A stretch of DNA of 64,000 nucleotides from Pascua guehoae (lineage: Eukaryota; Basidiomycota; Tremellomycetes; Trichosporonales; Trichosporonaceae): the NCBI GenBank assembly GCA_001600415.1, contig BCJX01000008.1, forward strand, positions 1,103,494-1,167,493, given 5' to 3'. The notes below the pieces were generated by a model, which had not been told where the DNA came from, made no database searches, and worked only from the letters and a program-made list of their open reading frames with translations. Each line of letters opens with the position of its first letter. The stretch's first letter is position 1. The position numbers and the translations under genes are program-made. This document shows positions 23,006 to 35,367 of this stretch, piece after piece.

Positions 23006-23062
23006 GTGTGACGGCTCGTGCGCTTGCGAAGACTCGGTGTGACGGCTCGTGCGCGTGCGAGG
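23006..23062 (+). repeat. 31-nt tandem duplication
   Basis: An 18-nt core, GTGTGACGGCTCGTGCGC, occurs twice 31 nt apart with similar flanks, upstream of the type I membrane protein. Confidence 0.75.
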
Positions 23063-25330
23063 GCCGAGTCCCAGGTCCCTACAAACAAAAATGTACTCAC
23101 GCGCTCGAGTTCCTGTCGTTCGGAAACTCGCGGTCCAAGTCGGTCGAGGCGAGGCGTTGGACGCGTCGTGCGTTGTGTTGAATCGACAGAATCTTGAGCT
23201 GCCCAGCAGACCGTGGCCCTTGGATACATATATATATATATTCCAGACAAGACCTATTTTAGATCTTTAACATGCATGGTCCAAGGAAATGGCATATGCT
23301 TGCAGACTACTGGGTCGCGCTCCTTGCCTCTGTGCCGGGTACCTCATTTACGCGGGACAGGTACTTACAACAACCACTGCGCTTGCCAAGCTGTGGCCGG
23401 CACATGAAACGGTAGTAACGGTAGTATCCTCAACACTGGGTGTACTAGGGCGCTATCGGCGTCGTCGGGGCGGGTGCCTGACCCCATATTTCAGTAGCTG
23501 TGCGCCGTGTGGCAGGCGGTGTCGAGCAAGTGTCGAGCTTGCACCGCACCACAGCCTTGGTTGACAGCGGTGCTAATGTAGGACCTTTTCGCGTCATTGC
23601 CAGCCTCCGAGGCAGTGGGCATAGGCGTATTAGTCGCCGCATGGTCAAAGACCGAGAGGAAGAGGGATGCAGGGGCCATCGTGGCATGCTACCGGCCACG
23701 CACCGGCCCTGGGGCGAAGGTTGAGGATGGTCGGCGCGGTGGCTCATGAACCTTGTCTGTTGGCAGCTAGGTATTGTTCGACACTGCAGTACATCCAGGT
23801 GGCAACGAGCACCCACTCTTGCTCCTCGACGATCTCCACGGAGCACAATAACCACCTCCCCTTCTCCCCTTTCGCGCGCTCCCCGGTGTTTCGGGCATGT
23901 GAAAATAATGTTGTGAGGGGTGAACGTGACCTTGCAGTTCTCACCAAATAGTGCCATAAAGTGCCATAGTAAAGACTAGGTCGCGGCCGGAAATAAAACT
24001 TGGTAGTGAACCAGGCTGGGCAAAGTGCGGTAGACAGCGAGTTCTGGTCCACCAGGCACGACCCAGTATTATTGCGAAATCATGGGTCACCCGCCCGCTG
24101 CCCAGCAACTTGGCAAGCAGGGAGAACTACTCCAGCCTTTCCACTACTGCTCACTACCGACCTAGCTACTGGTCCATGTACAGCTTAAGCGATCGCGGCG
24201 CCGGCAATGCAATGTCCAGTCGCCGTCCAGTATCGCCCTCATCACAGCCTTTATTACCGAGCAGTACGAAGTCAAACTGGGACCCATGCCAACCTCCAAC
24301 TCAACTCTATTGAGAGGGTACCTCCACACAGGAACTGCGACGCAGCACAGCTTGTGGTGTCCCCGGGGCAGGCAGTCCGGGGATCCGGGGGAAGTGATCG
24401 ACAAGGCATGCATAACATTTACCAAGCTCTGGTGCACCGCCTGTACCATAGTCATATGCAGCGGCAGGTACCCCCAAAAACTGCCAGGAACGCCAGGGGT
24501 CCCGCGCGACAACAGGGCCCAGCCTTTGTCTCTGAGTCGACCAACCAGCACCGCCAGCACAGCCCAACCCCGTAGGATGCAACACAGCCATTAGTCGCGG
24601 TACGCGCGGTGATTCCTGTACTCTGTGCTTATCGTGAATTTCACGCCAGTTGAGATAACATTTGGCAAGGAGCAACAATGATACAAAATGCTTGACAACG
24701 TTGGCTGGGGGGAGTTCTGTTGCTTCTCAGATAATGGGACCGCAAGGCAGCATGTAGTTTGACATGACCTTTTACCAGATCGCCAGGTCAGGGTAGCCAG
24801 GTCCCGATATCGCACAACAGGCACCATATTGTCGCCGTATCGTGCTTACGGTATCGGCAGCTGGAATGTGCACTGGATGGTGATTTCGCCAAACGCGTAC
24901 GCTCTTCCGCACCGCCCCTACCAGCAGCGCCCTTTGTACCGTCCAGCCTTCTAGGCATCCAATGCGGATCGACCACACCAGACACCGCTCGGCTGCGGCA
25001 TCTGCTCGACCTTGAACTTGAACTAACGTATTCTCCACAGGCGAGCACCGCCCCAGCATTGCCCCCCTGACGCGATCCCAGAGCGGTTGGCCATCTGGCC
25101 TCAACGCACGAGTGGTGGTTATCACTATCACCCAGTCAATCATCCATAACGGCACAACTACCTAAATCTCCCTTGCACAAACGTCTCGCTCGCTCCTACC
25201 TCAATCAACACTGTCTCACGTTGCACAACTCGCCTTCACAATCAGAGCTTCAACAGTCCATTTCTTTTGCCACCAGCCATCGAGCACTTCTCCTCCCCAT
25301 ACCGATAATGGACACGGCCGATCGTACTCC

Positions 25331-28300
25331 CTAGTAGAACGTCCCGGGCTCACCACCAAAGTACTCTCCTTCGGCAAGCGTAAGTCGACGACAAGCCTGT
25401 GCCGAACCCGTTGCGTCGCAGCCCTCGTACGGGACAGTGTTTCCCCACCACTCAATCTCGATCTTGGGGATGGCAAGACCAAAGAACATGACAATGGCCG
25501 AGAGGGCGATGCCAATGCCGAACGCTGCGGCAAGCACATAGTTGTACCTGTCTGTTAGCAGCTGCCGCACTACGCCGCTGGATAACGCGATACAAACCTT
25601 CCCCAGAATTCAAGGTAGCGCTTCTTGACAAAGCCCCACGAGATCCAAGTCATGACGAAGCCTGGCCAGGCGTAGGCAAAGTTGTACGGGGCCCACGCGA
25701 TGGATCCACTCGCGAGCATGACGGGGTGGATGTGACGCAGAATGTAGGAGCGAGGCCAGATCTTCTGAAGGCCGTACTGAACTGCGGGGTTAGGTTGTGC
25801 GAGTGGCGAAAGGATCACTCGTGAGACTCACTGAGGGGCATCACAAAGCCGACGGGGAAGCCGAGAAGGAGGTACTTGTAGCGTCCACCAACGCCAAACA
25901 GCTTTTGGGGTCCGATCGTTCCCCAGAAGACAGCAGCCGTAAAGAACGTGTTCACTATCGACATTAGCGCTCAAGCTCACCACCAGCATCAGCAATACTA
26001 GACTCGACTCACCTCCAGGACAAGTGAACTTGAATGCGGCGTCACTGGTGCAGACATCAGGGAAGTCGAGCTGGAAGTTGAAAATTGCCGTGGTGATAAT
26101 ACTGGCTACCACTGTGGCAACAACCTGCACAGCAAAGGTGTGCCTCGGGTTAATCTTGGTGTAGTGAGCAAGCTTGAGGTCATTGCAGAAGGCAATGGCG
26201 TGGGCAGTAGCTTTGGCAAGTCAGCATTTTGTCCAGGATTGTGGGCCTCTCGGTTCAGCAGCTCAAAAATACTCACTGATGTAGCCATACATCTGAAGAG
26301 GTCAGCGTTGAGCAATGCATGTTGGAGAGATATTTTGCACTTACCTTGTAGTAGTTGAGAGTGAGAGCGTCTCCAGGCTTGATCAGACCTCCGATGAATT
26401 CGGCGAGGACGTTGAGGGTAATCTGGTAGCCCGTGACAGCTGTAATGAGGCCAATGGGAATAACAAAGAAGAAGGCGAGGAGCAGACCATAGATGGCAAT
26501 TGCGGGGCTAACGTTGGTGGGGTACGCTGCCAGACCCGAGATGCCGAGGGCGGTTGCAGCGCAAAGAATGGCAAAGTACCACAGCTCTGGGACCTCGGGG
26601 TAAGCCTTCATGAGGCGCCAGTGAACATCCTCGCCAATTTCCTGCTCCTCTTCGGCCTGGGTAGCGTGACGGCGCCTGCGCATGACTGTGGCCTTTACGC
26701 TGCGGTAGAACGACTTGAACCCTTCCTTGATCTCGTAGCGGTGGTAAAGGAAGGTATACGAGACAGCTAGACTGGTCAGCACACGAATAGTAGTGGCCGT
26801 ATTCAATTGCGAGGAGGCTCACTGGCAGAGTAGGCGGCAAAGAACCAGAAGTAGATCGTAATGTTGCCAGCAGCCATCCACGGCTCGGAATACTGCTGGT
26901 ACTTTGCGTTGTCGAACAGAGCCTTGTCATCGATGATACGCGAGACATTGAAGAGCTTGCCAGTGTTGTCCCACGTCTTGTTGCTGTTGATGGGCAAGTA
27001 TCCCGTGTTCCACACATTCTTGTACCAAAAGGCAATGATCCTGTAAAAAAAAGGGGCATTAGTGTCTTGGATAGTTCTCTGTAAATAGGCACCCACATGA
27101 AGAAGCCGAAGCACATGCCGATCATTTGGTTGGTGATGGAGAAGAGTGGGGTAATGAGCGGAAGGTTGATGGCCATGTTGTAATCGAATGTTGGGAGAGG
27201 GTTGAGACCAAGGCCGCCGATCACGCCTGTGATGGCTGCGAGGTTGACGTTGTTAGGGGCGATCCACGTCGTCCAGTTGAAGTAACTGAGAGCCTGGAAG
27301 ATGTAGTTCGGGAACCAGAAGTAGCTGAGACGTTAGCAAACATTGTAACACAGAAGAGACATTGTGGTTTGTATGTAAGAGGCCGAGCGTATATATATTG
27401 CAAGGGGCGATTGGGGGTTCAAAGTATGGGTATACGCACATGAACATGGCCGCAAACGCCATGTAGAAGAACTTCATACGAGTCCAGGTGTAAATGCGGT
27501 TGAAAGGACCGCGGACCGAGGCAGAGTTGTCCGAGTGGAAGGCCTTGTTGAGCGCCATGGTCGTCATGCTCGTGGGCCAGACGCAGAAGCTTGGGAAGAC
27601 GATGAAACGACGACAGAGGCCAGCGATACCGTAACCGATGAGGTTCGAGCCAAGGGTGTTTATAATCTGGTACCCAAAGTTGCGCGCATACGACTGGTTG
27701 AAGTACATGGGGAGGGCCTGGGCGAAGATGATGTTGCCGGTGTAGGGCGTCGAAAACGCGACGTTGGCCATGATGGTGATAAGCATGTGCTCCTTGCGGT
27801 TAAATTTTCCGGGGTTGAGAGTAAACTTGCGCCCAAAGAAGCTGAACTGCTTGGTTGGCAGAATGTTCTCCAAGGCCTTGCCGGCAGGGAACGCCAGCAG
27901 CTGGGCAACATCGGCCGAAATGGAAATGCCTGGCTGACGGATGGTGCTGTCGGAGGGTCAGTAGCATTCTTTGGGGACACACATATCAAGACAGCACACT
28001 TACAACAGCTGGTTCATGAAAGCACCGCCACCGGCAAAGATGAGACCGATAAACCAGACACGGAACGTGAGTGACGGCATGCTCGGGTCGTCGTTGACGT
28101 CGACATTGGCGCGGACGAGAGCGTAGGGCGAGTTTTCAGTGACCATGATGGCCTCGAGCTTCATCTCGTTGATGAGCTTTTCGTGCCTTTCGGGGTGTGC
28201 GGCCACATCGGGGTCGTCAAGGAACTGCGTGATGCTCTCGAGGGTCTCGGCAGGGAAGTTTTGGTCGTGTTGATGCGCCTTCTTCACTTGCTCAAGGATC

Positions 28301-28822
28301 TAGAATGGATCAGCCATGTGTGCTCAATCTCCTGGAAAGCATGCAGCTGTTACGTACCGCCCTGCAATGCTCAATGCTCATAGAGGACATCTTCTCCTCG
28401 GCAATGGCGACATCTTCCACCGTTGCCTCGAGCCTGGGGAATGTTAGTGGCTGGCTGCGGAATGTGGCGGAACATGCCACATTCGGGTCACGGCCACACC
28501 TGGCCAACACCCCGCCACTTTCCCACCTCCAACTCACTCGTGGGACGCCTCGACAATGTCGGTGCTCTCCACAGGTCGCAGCACTTCGGACTGGAGCTTT
28601 AGTACAACTGCGCAAAGGTATACTGATGGCCAAGCTTGCTCACGTGAACGCCATTGTGCTTCTTCTCATCGGGGTACGAGTTGTACTCGTTTGTGCCGTC
28701 GTGCTCGGGGTGCAGCACCTGGGTCTGAAGGTCAGTCCTGCTGCCGAACTGTACTGGCAGTCAAGCCGGCTCACGTCCGCAAACTCCGTCTTCTTCTCGT
28801 TCTGGTCGTCGTACTGGTCCAT
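25331..28822 (-). CDS. Oligopeptide transporter, OPT family
   Basis: About 13 exons encode a multi-spanning membrane protein of roughly 870 residues. It is typical of fungal OPT proteins that import small peptides (tetra/pentapeptides, sometimes glutathione) with protons. The N-terminus is acidic and cytosolic (MDQYDDQNEKKTEFAD). Segments recognisable from the family: DDPSMPSLTFRVWFIGL, SADVAQLLAFPAGK, FSTPYTGNIIFAQALP, CNDLKLAHYTKINPRHTFAVQ, GRYKYLLLGFPVGFVMP, and VMLASGSIAWAPYNFAYAW. The C-terminus ends in a Cys-containing loop and GGEPGTFY. The start at 28822 was chosen because the family-like acidic segment begins there; an in-frame ATG 15 codons upstream is an alternative. The substrate cannot be predicted from sequence. 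Confidence 0.9.
28462..28492. other. Short perfect hairpin inside an OPT intron
   Basis: GAATGTGGC, a seven-base spacer, then GCCACATTC: 9-bp perfect arms within an early intron of the transporter gene. It may simply be chance or may help splicing by shortening the intron. Confidence 0.5.
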
Positions 28823-30267
28823 GATGGGCGATGATCCCCTTCGCGGGCTACAGTGGTGTGGGATCAAGACGGAAAGCTTGAGGGGGTGGGGAGGGCGTTA
28901 GAAAGACGACTACAGACTACTCTTTATCCCGGGGCGACAACACCTGTGGGGATCGCGGGGCGCCTCCTCATATCGGCCGTACGGTCTTTGTTCTGGCCAA
29001 TTGCCCTGCGTCCGTTCCAGACCAGCTGATGAACGCGTGTGGCTCCACAGCCATGTCCAATGCCACACGATATAGGAGTGAGGAAATCGAATCGCAAAGG
29101 TAGATCAGGTGGCCCGAAAGCGGATTTCGTGTACCGCACTGGTGCTAGTGGCGCTCTGCTGGAACAAAAGCATTCTGCCACTGCATCGCTCGTCGAATGC
29201 GGTCAAGCCGCCGAATGCATCTCGCGCGGTGGGCCGAATGCGCACCTCCCACCTCGGAGGTTGGTGCCACTGTACATCCGTGTAGCGCGAGTGCACATGA
29301 AACCAAGTCTAGTCTAAAGTGCGCTAAAATGACAACAAACCCTGCAGCCCCCGCGATGTCTTGAGCGCCGTACACGCCGTGCACTGGGCACGCCATCTAC
29401 GACATGCATGGAGCCAGTTCCTGGGGAGCAAAACCCCTGCGGACCGGCTTGGATGGCCTCTCTCGGCGCCCTCTCAGTCACCTTGGCGCACCAGCACACT
29501 GTGGGGCTAGGCACGCCAAGCCGTTGGACCCACACGGTACGCCAGTGTGTACGGGGAGTGGGTTCCCGCGGGGCCCATGTGACACCATGTGGTGCGCGCC
29601 TAAGTCTCCGAGGCGACATGCGGTGTTGGTGCTCGGCGCCGAGATAGTCCGCTACGGGCCAACACGCCGATCCTGCGCTATGGGGCGCTTATCTTGCGTA
29701 AATGGTGGTCCACAATGGGCATGTTTGCTCCTGACCCAAACTCACTAGTACTCACTTCAGGCATCATCTGGAATCCCCACATGTCACGCTATACCGGATA
29801 TAGCGCATGAGCACCACCATTGTACCATTCTGGTCAGAAAAACGATCCGCGACTAGCGCTCAGTCTATGTTTGCTAACCGCGGTCATGTTGTCGGTGGGT
29901 GCCGCCATGAACCAATTGGCGCCAAACTGTATGTTATTGAGACGAAGAGAGCGGGGGCACGTCAGTCGGCCAGTGGAGCCACAGGAGTTGCGAATGTTCA
30001 ACCCCAGGCACGGGACACATGTGGTGCGCCACGCCACATGAGTTAGTTTGCAGCATTTCCGTCAAGCTATTCCGGGCTCATCTCGCGCCAGCAGACGCTA
30101 CCCGGGTGCCGAGTTTTCTAGTACGCGCCCGCCAAGGTGCCAGGATAAGGATACACTCTCTGTATCGGCGACGAAGGCCTCCAAGGCGCCGCCAAGACAT
30201 ACCTGCCCATGGTTCAACAATAGCACGACGTATGGTGCCACAAGCTCGGGTGGTCGGTCACCTGCTA

Positions 30268-30320
30268 GGCATTGCTGAGCATTGCTGGGCATCGCTGGGA
30301 ATTGCTAGGCATGCTAGGTC
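30268..30320 (+). repeat. Decanucleotide tandem repeat
   Basis: About five imperfect copies of GCATTGCTGG/GAATTGCTAG in non-coding sequence. Confidence 0.7.
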
Positions 30321-33019
30321 AACGGTTATCACATTAGTACAGCGTGTCGATACTTCTCAAGCCCGGTCCAGGAGTCCCACACGACCTTGCCTCCAGCACG
30401 TGTCCCACGCGACCTTGCTCCAAGGAACAGCAAGAGCCGCCCGAAAGCGCACCTTGGTTTCTCGCGGCCGCGGCGGACCTCGCGCTAATCAGTAGCCGCC
30501 GCTTCGATGTCGACGAGAGGGCAAGCGCGGTTGATAAGAGCCCGGCTGATGTTCAGGTGGGTCACAAGATCTCGTGCAACGCGTGGAGCTACCGACCGTG
30601 AGGGCAAACGAGGAGCCTACAAGCCTTGGCACGGTAGACTGCCTCGAGGCCATGAAATGGCTGTACGACGACGGGTGACCGTCGTAACCGAAGAGCAGCT
30701 TTGGTATGCAAAGATCGGTGTGCGAGAATGAGAGGTGGAGGGCAACTGTTGCGTGTTGCTACCCTGCTGGCCATGAACTGCGCAAGCCAAAACTGGTCGT
30801 GGGCGGAGGCAGAATCCAGGCCCAAGTGTCCCGGCCGAGATGCCGAGGCACGTGGCCACTGGATCGTTGTGTCCACTGTCCCATGTGCATCGACGCGTGG
30901 GACTCGCGTTGGCCAGACCGAACGATCAGTGGTCGGCGCGTGGGCATATGTGGCATTCGTACTTCCATCAAGTGCGACCTCGTTCTAGAGATGGGTGGTC
31001 CGCGTGCTGAAGTGCATACCCAATCACATGTAGTCTAGGGAAGACTGGCAACCACAATCTTTCTGGGCCCAACCGCCACCAGGGTGCTTTGCAGGATAAA
31101 GCGTTATCGTCTTGTGTCGAGAAAATCCGACCTCGGATTTGCCTCCCCTTACATTATTGAAGCAGCGATATCGTACAAGATGTCATGCAGCAGAACTCAG
31201 AGTGGTCATCTCAATATTTTCGCGGCACCGACCAGCATATTCTTGATATCGCTTGGATCGATCCGTGTCCCACAGTTCGCCGACGTATCTTGTGCCACCC
31301 GTGCCGGTTGGGATTTTTTAATCAAGCTGAGCGTCAACGCCTCTCAAGACCTCATCCATACTATTACCAACATCATGGTGCCCAGTTTATGGGTACGTCC
31401 TCATATAACCCCCACGACCAAGATTTTCTCACTGCTAGAACTGAAGAGCCGAAACGACCCCCTCCAACAACGGCCTCTGAAAGATGCAATCCGTGTTCCC
31501 CTGTGAAACGCTGCCTTCAGCTACCGGCCAATGTCCCCTGCAGATCCTTGTCCCGGTACTCTGCACAGACCGCGAGCCAGCCAGGCTGTGGAGACGGCGC
31601 CAATGCCACGTCGCTTGTCTCTGGGTTTGTCTCCCACTATCTCTGTATGTTACAAGAAACCGCGGAGTATCTGAGAATGCAGACCTACGGCTAGGAAGCC
31701 GCCCGGTTAGCCACGGTGACTGCAACCCACCACGATTACCACACCCCCAGATCTTCACTTGTGATCAGTGGCCTTTACCTTTATTACGGAAAGATCACAC
31801 CATGTTGGGAAATCACATGTGTCAAGGACCCAATCGGCCGATATTGGTAGAGTATACAGCACCAGGCCGAGCACTGAAAGAGAGAGGTCACGAGAACAAT
31901 GTCCTTGCCCTCCATGATTGCGCGGGAACGGCCTCTTGTTTGTCCCATCGTCCTTCCGCTCTGCGTGGGGGTGGTCAGTAGCAATTAGGTTCGATTCGCC
32001 TCATTTCCGATATTTTTACACTCTGTGGCACGCGACTACCTAAATCCGTTCCGTTCAACGGCTTTACTCCCACACCTCATGTCGGCGTTGTTCTCCTCCC
32101 TTCCACTCTTCTCCGCTGCCATCGCCTCCTCATCCCCACAGTATCCGTGGTTGGCGTTCATCTCATACGGAACCGGCTCATTCTACAGACGCGATAGTCG
32201 GACTTGGTCGCGCTCGGAAGAGGGATTGGCATTCGCAAACTCTTGAGTTTGCACTACCACATCTTAAGACTGCAAAATTCCCGTTCGCGTCCCACTTGAA
32301 CACACCAGAATTCCGGTTCGCATCCTAAGTATGGCTTGGATTACCCAACGATTTTCCGCCCTTCATTGCACATCACACGGCAGCGCGTCCTGATGGCCTC
32401 GAGGATGATGACAAGAGATAGTGCGTCGGCAGTGCCTGAGTGGGCTCCCACTTGTTCACCCGACCATGACCTGGAGAGGACACGTCTGGACCGACGTTGA
32501 GATTGTCCAGCTAGCGCGGACGGACAGCGCTCGGTGTCTCGGCCCGCGATTATCAACACTGGTCAGATGGACAGAAACGGCCCGATTCCTGTCACCCACA
32601 GCCGGCCCACCGTGCCTGGATGGCCCACACCAGTTGGGCTAAGAAGTGAACTTCCTGGCGTTGCCACCGAAAGGCCCAGCTCATAGCGAGCACTGGTAGG
32701 TTGTAGACGGGACGCGGCTACCACGTAGGAGAGTGCGGAGATCTCAACTCTGGAGCCAACCAAGCTTTTGACCAAGTTGACAAACAGGAACGTGACCGCA
32801 AAGGTGGGAGGATTGGCGACGCCAAGACCCCGCTTCGGCCCATTTCGACCTTTGCGCCAATCTATAGAGCCGGTGATCGGCGAGCCCCATCTGTGGCACT
32901 GCCAGTTGCAACACGATGCATGAACTGGATATGCTGCTGTTCGTTTGGGAGCCCCAGTGCGGAATGAGGGGCATGACGATCCGCGATGAGGGGCCACAAA
33001 ATTGCTCATGGTAGTTGAG

Positions 33020-33027
33020 GATATAAG
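33020..33027 (+). promoter_or_regulatory. TATA box of the MFS transporter
   Basis: GATATAAG lies about 65 nt before the ATG at 33090, a compact promoter with a short leader. Confidence 0.55.
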
Positions 33028-33089
33028 CTAGCAGTCGTGCGCTCGCTCTTTCCTATCCAACCCACCTACCGCCGAACAAACCATTCACA

Positions 33090-34972
33090 ATGTCCGAGGA
33101 GAAGAACATCGACGTCGTCCACGCCGAGGAGGCGCGTGGCGGCGACGAGAACAAGCTCACCCGCGTCCACACCGGCAAGGTCAAGGCTGTCGCGAATGTA
33201 AGTTCCTTTTGTGGCGGGGCTCTGTGCTAATGAAAGGCGGAACTGTACGAAGCCATCAAGGCGTCGCCCCTCAGCTGGAAAACCCGCTCCAGTATCCATT
33301 TATTCTGTAAGTCTTTGTCGTCGACGCTACATTCATTGTTTTGAAGACCGCACTCATGCGTTTCAGATTCCATGTTTATCGCATGTATTTGCGACTGCGC
33401 CAACGGCTTTGACGGCTCGCTCATGAGCGCCATTCTGTCCATGACCCACTTCCAGAACAAGTTCAACGCGGGCGCCAACCTGAACACGTCGGTCATTTTC
33501 TCCATGTACACTGTGTGAGTCCAAACTTACCCCTTCGTCACTTGATTTATCGCTCACGCGTGTCCAGCGGATCCATGATTGCCGCTCCTATCGGTGCAAC
33601 CATCTCGGACCGATACGGGCGTAAGAAAACCATGGTCACAGGCGCTTGTGTAATTATTTGCGGTTCCATTATCATTGCGAGCTCGTTTAGCGTCCCCCAG
33701 TTGGTCGTCGGTCGCACTGTCCTCGGCATGGGCATTGCCATCATGGTCACCGCAGCCCCGGCCTATGTTCAGGAGGTCGCGCCTCCCCAGTGGCGTGGTC
33801 GTTGTGTTGGTGAGTGTAGCAGGGCGGCCGTAATGGCCAACCTCGACCGAGTGGGGTGCTCCAGTGCTGACGAACAAGGTCTGTACAATCTCGGATGGTA
33901 CGGCGGCTCGATCCCGGCCGCGGTCATTACGTACGGCACCCAGTTCATCGACAGCGACCTCTCGTGGCGCCTGCCCCTCGCCCTGCAGTGCTTTGCGTGC
34001 ATCATCGTGCTCACCAACGTGTGGTTCCATCCCCGAGAGCCCGCGTTGGCAGATGATGAATGGCAAAGAAGAAGAGGCGCTCCAGTTCCTCATCAAGTAC
34101 CACGGCAACGGCGACCCGAACAGCGCGCTCGTCCGCCTCGAGTTCAACGAGTGGAAGGAGGGAATCGCCACAGACGGCATTGACAAGCGCTGGTGGGACT
34201 GTGAGTGATCCACCGAATACAAATCATAGATACTGTATTACAATGCTGACAGGGTTTAGATGCGCCTCTGGTTTCGACCCACTCGAGCTGCTGGCGCATG
34301 GCGCAGGTAGCCATGATTTCCATCATCCCGCAGTTTTGCAACGGTGGTCTGGGATACTACTCGGCTCTGACGTTCCGACTCATCGGCATCACCTCGTCGG
34401 CACAGCAGCTCATGATCAACATGATCTCGTCGATTGTGTCGTGCATCAGCGCCCTGTCCGCTGCGGCGCTTACCGACTTTATGCCCCGCCGCAAGGCCGT
34501 CATCTTTGGTACGATTGGCTGTGCGGGCATGCTCGCACTCAACGCCGGTCTCACGTCCAAGATCAACGACGGGGTCCAAACGGGCGGACACGTGACCCAG
34601 TCTATTGCCCGGGGCGTTGTCGCGTCGGGATTCCTCTTTGGCATCTTCTTCTCCTTTGGCTTCACCCCGCTCCAGGCCGTCATCCCCACCGAGGCACTCG
34701 AGACGACCACGCGCGCAAAGGGCCTCGCATTCTCGAGCTTCTTCATCTCGGCCATTGGCTTTATCAACCAGTTTGCCGCCCCCATCGGCCTCAACCGCAT
34801 GGGGTACAAGTACATCTGGATCTGGGTCGCCGCCGACGTCCTCTTTGTCTTTGTCTGGTACTTTTTCTGTGTCGAGTCAAAGGGACGCACCCTCGAAGAG
34901 CTCGGCGACATCTACGCGCAGAAGAACCCCGTCAAGGCTTCGCTCAAGAAGGACGTCGTCGAGGTTGATTAG
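33090..34972 (+). pseudogene. MFS sugar-type transporter with an apparent frameshift
   Basis: Sugar porter family of the major facilitator superfamily, about 540 residues in about six exons (first exon 33090-33197). Signatures: DRYGRKKTM after the second span, VGRTVLGMG, PPQWRGR, GLYNLGWYGGSIPA, PESPRWQMMNGKEEEA, DFMPRRK and ESKGRTLEELG. The 12-span layout and acidic/basic termini are normal. At 34027-34028 (GTTCCATCCCC) the exon carries one base too many: NVWF is in one frame and the required IPESPRW continues in the next. No intron fits there. So the gene is either broken, or the assembly has a one-base error. All other joins (for example Y across 34200/34260) are clean. The protein would truncate near residue 250 if the base is real. 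Substrate unknown. Confidence 0.85.
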
Positions 34973-35367
34973 GGTTTACGTCGGCTACTGGAGTTGGTGA
35001 AGGGTAACCAGAGTTTCGGTGCAGGGTGGGAAAGGTAAACCATGGCGTGCTTCTCTGGCATGTTGGGTTTTGGTAGTACGGTACGGAGTATAACGCAGGC
35101 GCAAAGTGGGCGGAAGACGAGAATGACAAAGCGAATGCAGTGCCCAATTGTTCTAAACTTAGCTTGTTTTTCCGCACTGCACAGCAATCCATGACGGTCA
35201 CTCCTGCAAAGTCCTAGCACCCACCCAGGCCACTCTCAAATTCACCCTGCGACGTGCCAAGACAACTGAGCTACATCGGGCATCGGACAAAGTCCATGTC
35301 TACGACAGTGCACCAACATTACGGTACAGTCCAACGTCCCTTCTACTACTACCACACTGCAACTCTA
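34973..35367. other. Short convergent intergenic gap
   Basis: About 395 nt between the 3' ends of the convergent transporter and dehydrogenase genes. No gene or repeat seen. Confidence 0.5.

Larger units (their letters stand above)
22769..25330. other. Intergenic region with short repeats
   Basis: No gene supported in 2.6 kb. Contains two 31-nt-spaced copies of GTGTGACGGCTCGTGCGC (23006-23023 and 23037-23054) in the promoter of the membrane protein, and a TA microsatellite near 23225-23242. The remainder shows no structure I can interpret. Confidence 0.6.
28823..33089. other. Long intergenic region
   Basis: No gene supported in 4.3 kb. Small features: a ~10-nt tandem repeat GCATTGCTGG at 30268-30320, two 19-nt copies around AATTCCSGTTCGCRTCC at 32276-32328, and a TATA element at 33020-33027. 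Several open frames of 110-160 codons show no domain or splice pattern. Confidence 0.6.

Noticed and set aside
31984..32006. T-arm-like GGTTCGATTCGCC
   Set aside because: The flanking bases do not form a T stem and no acceptor or anticodon arm is present, so it is not a tRNA.
32025..32246. 73-codon frame with a hydrophobic start, resembling a secreted peptide
   Set aside because: The hydrophobic stretch is short and the Cys content absent; no promoter element and no homologue recognised.
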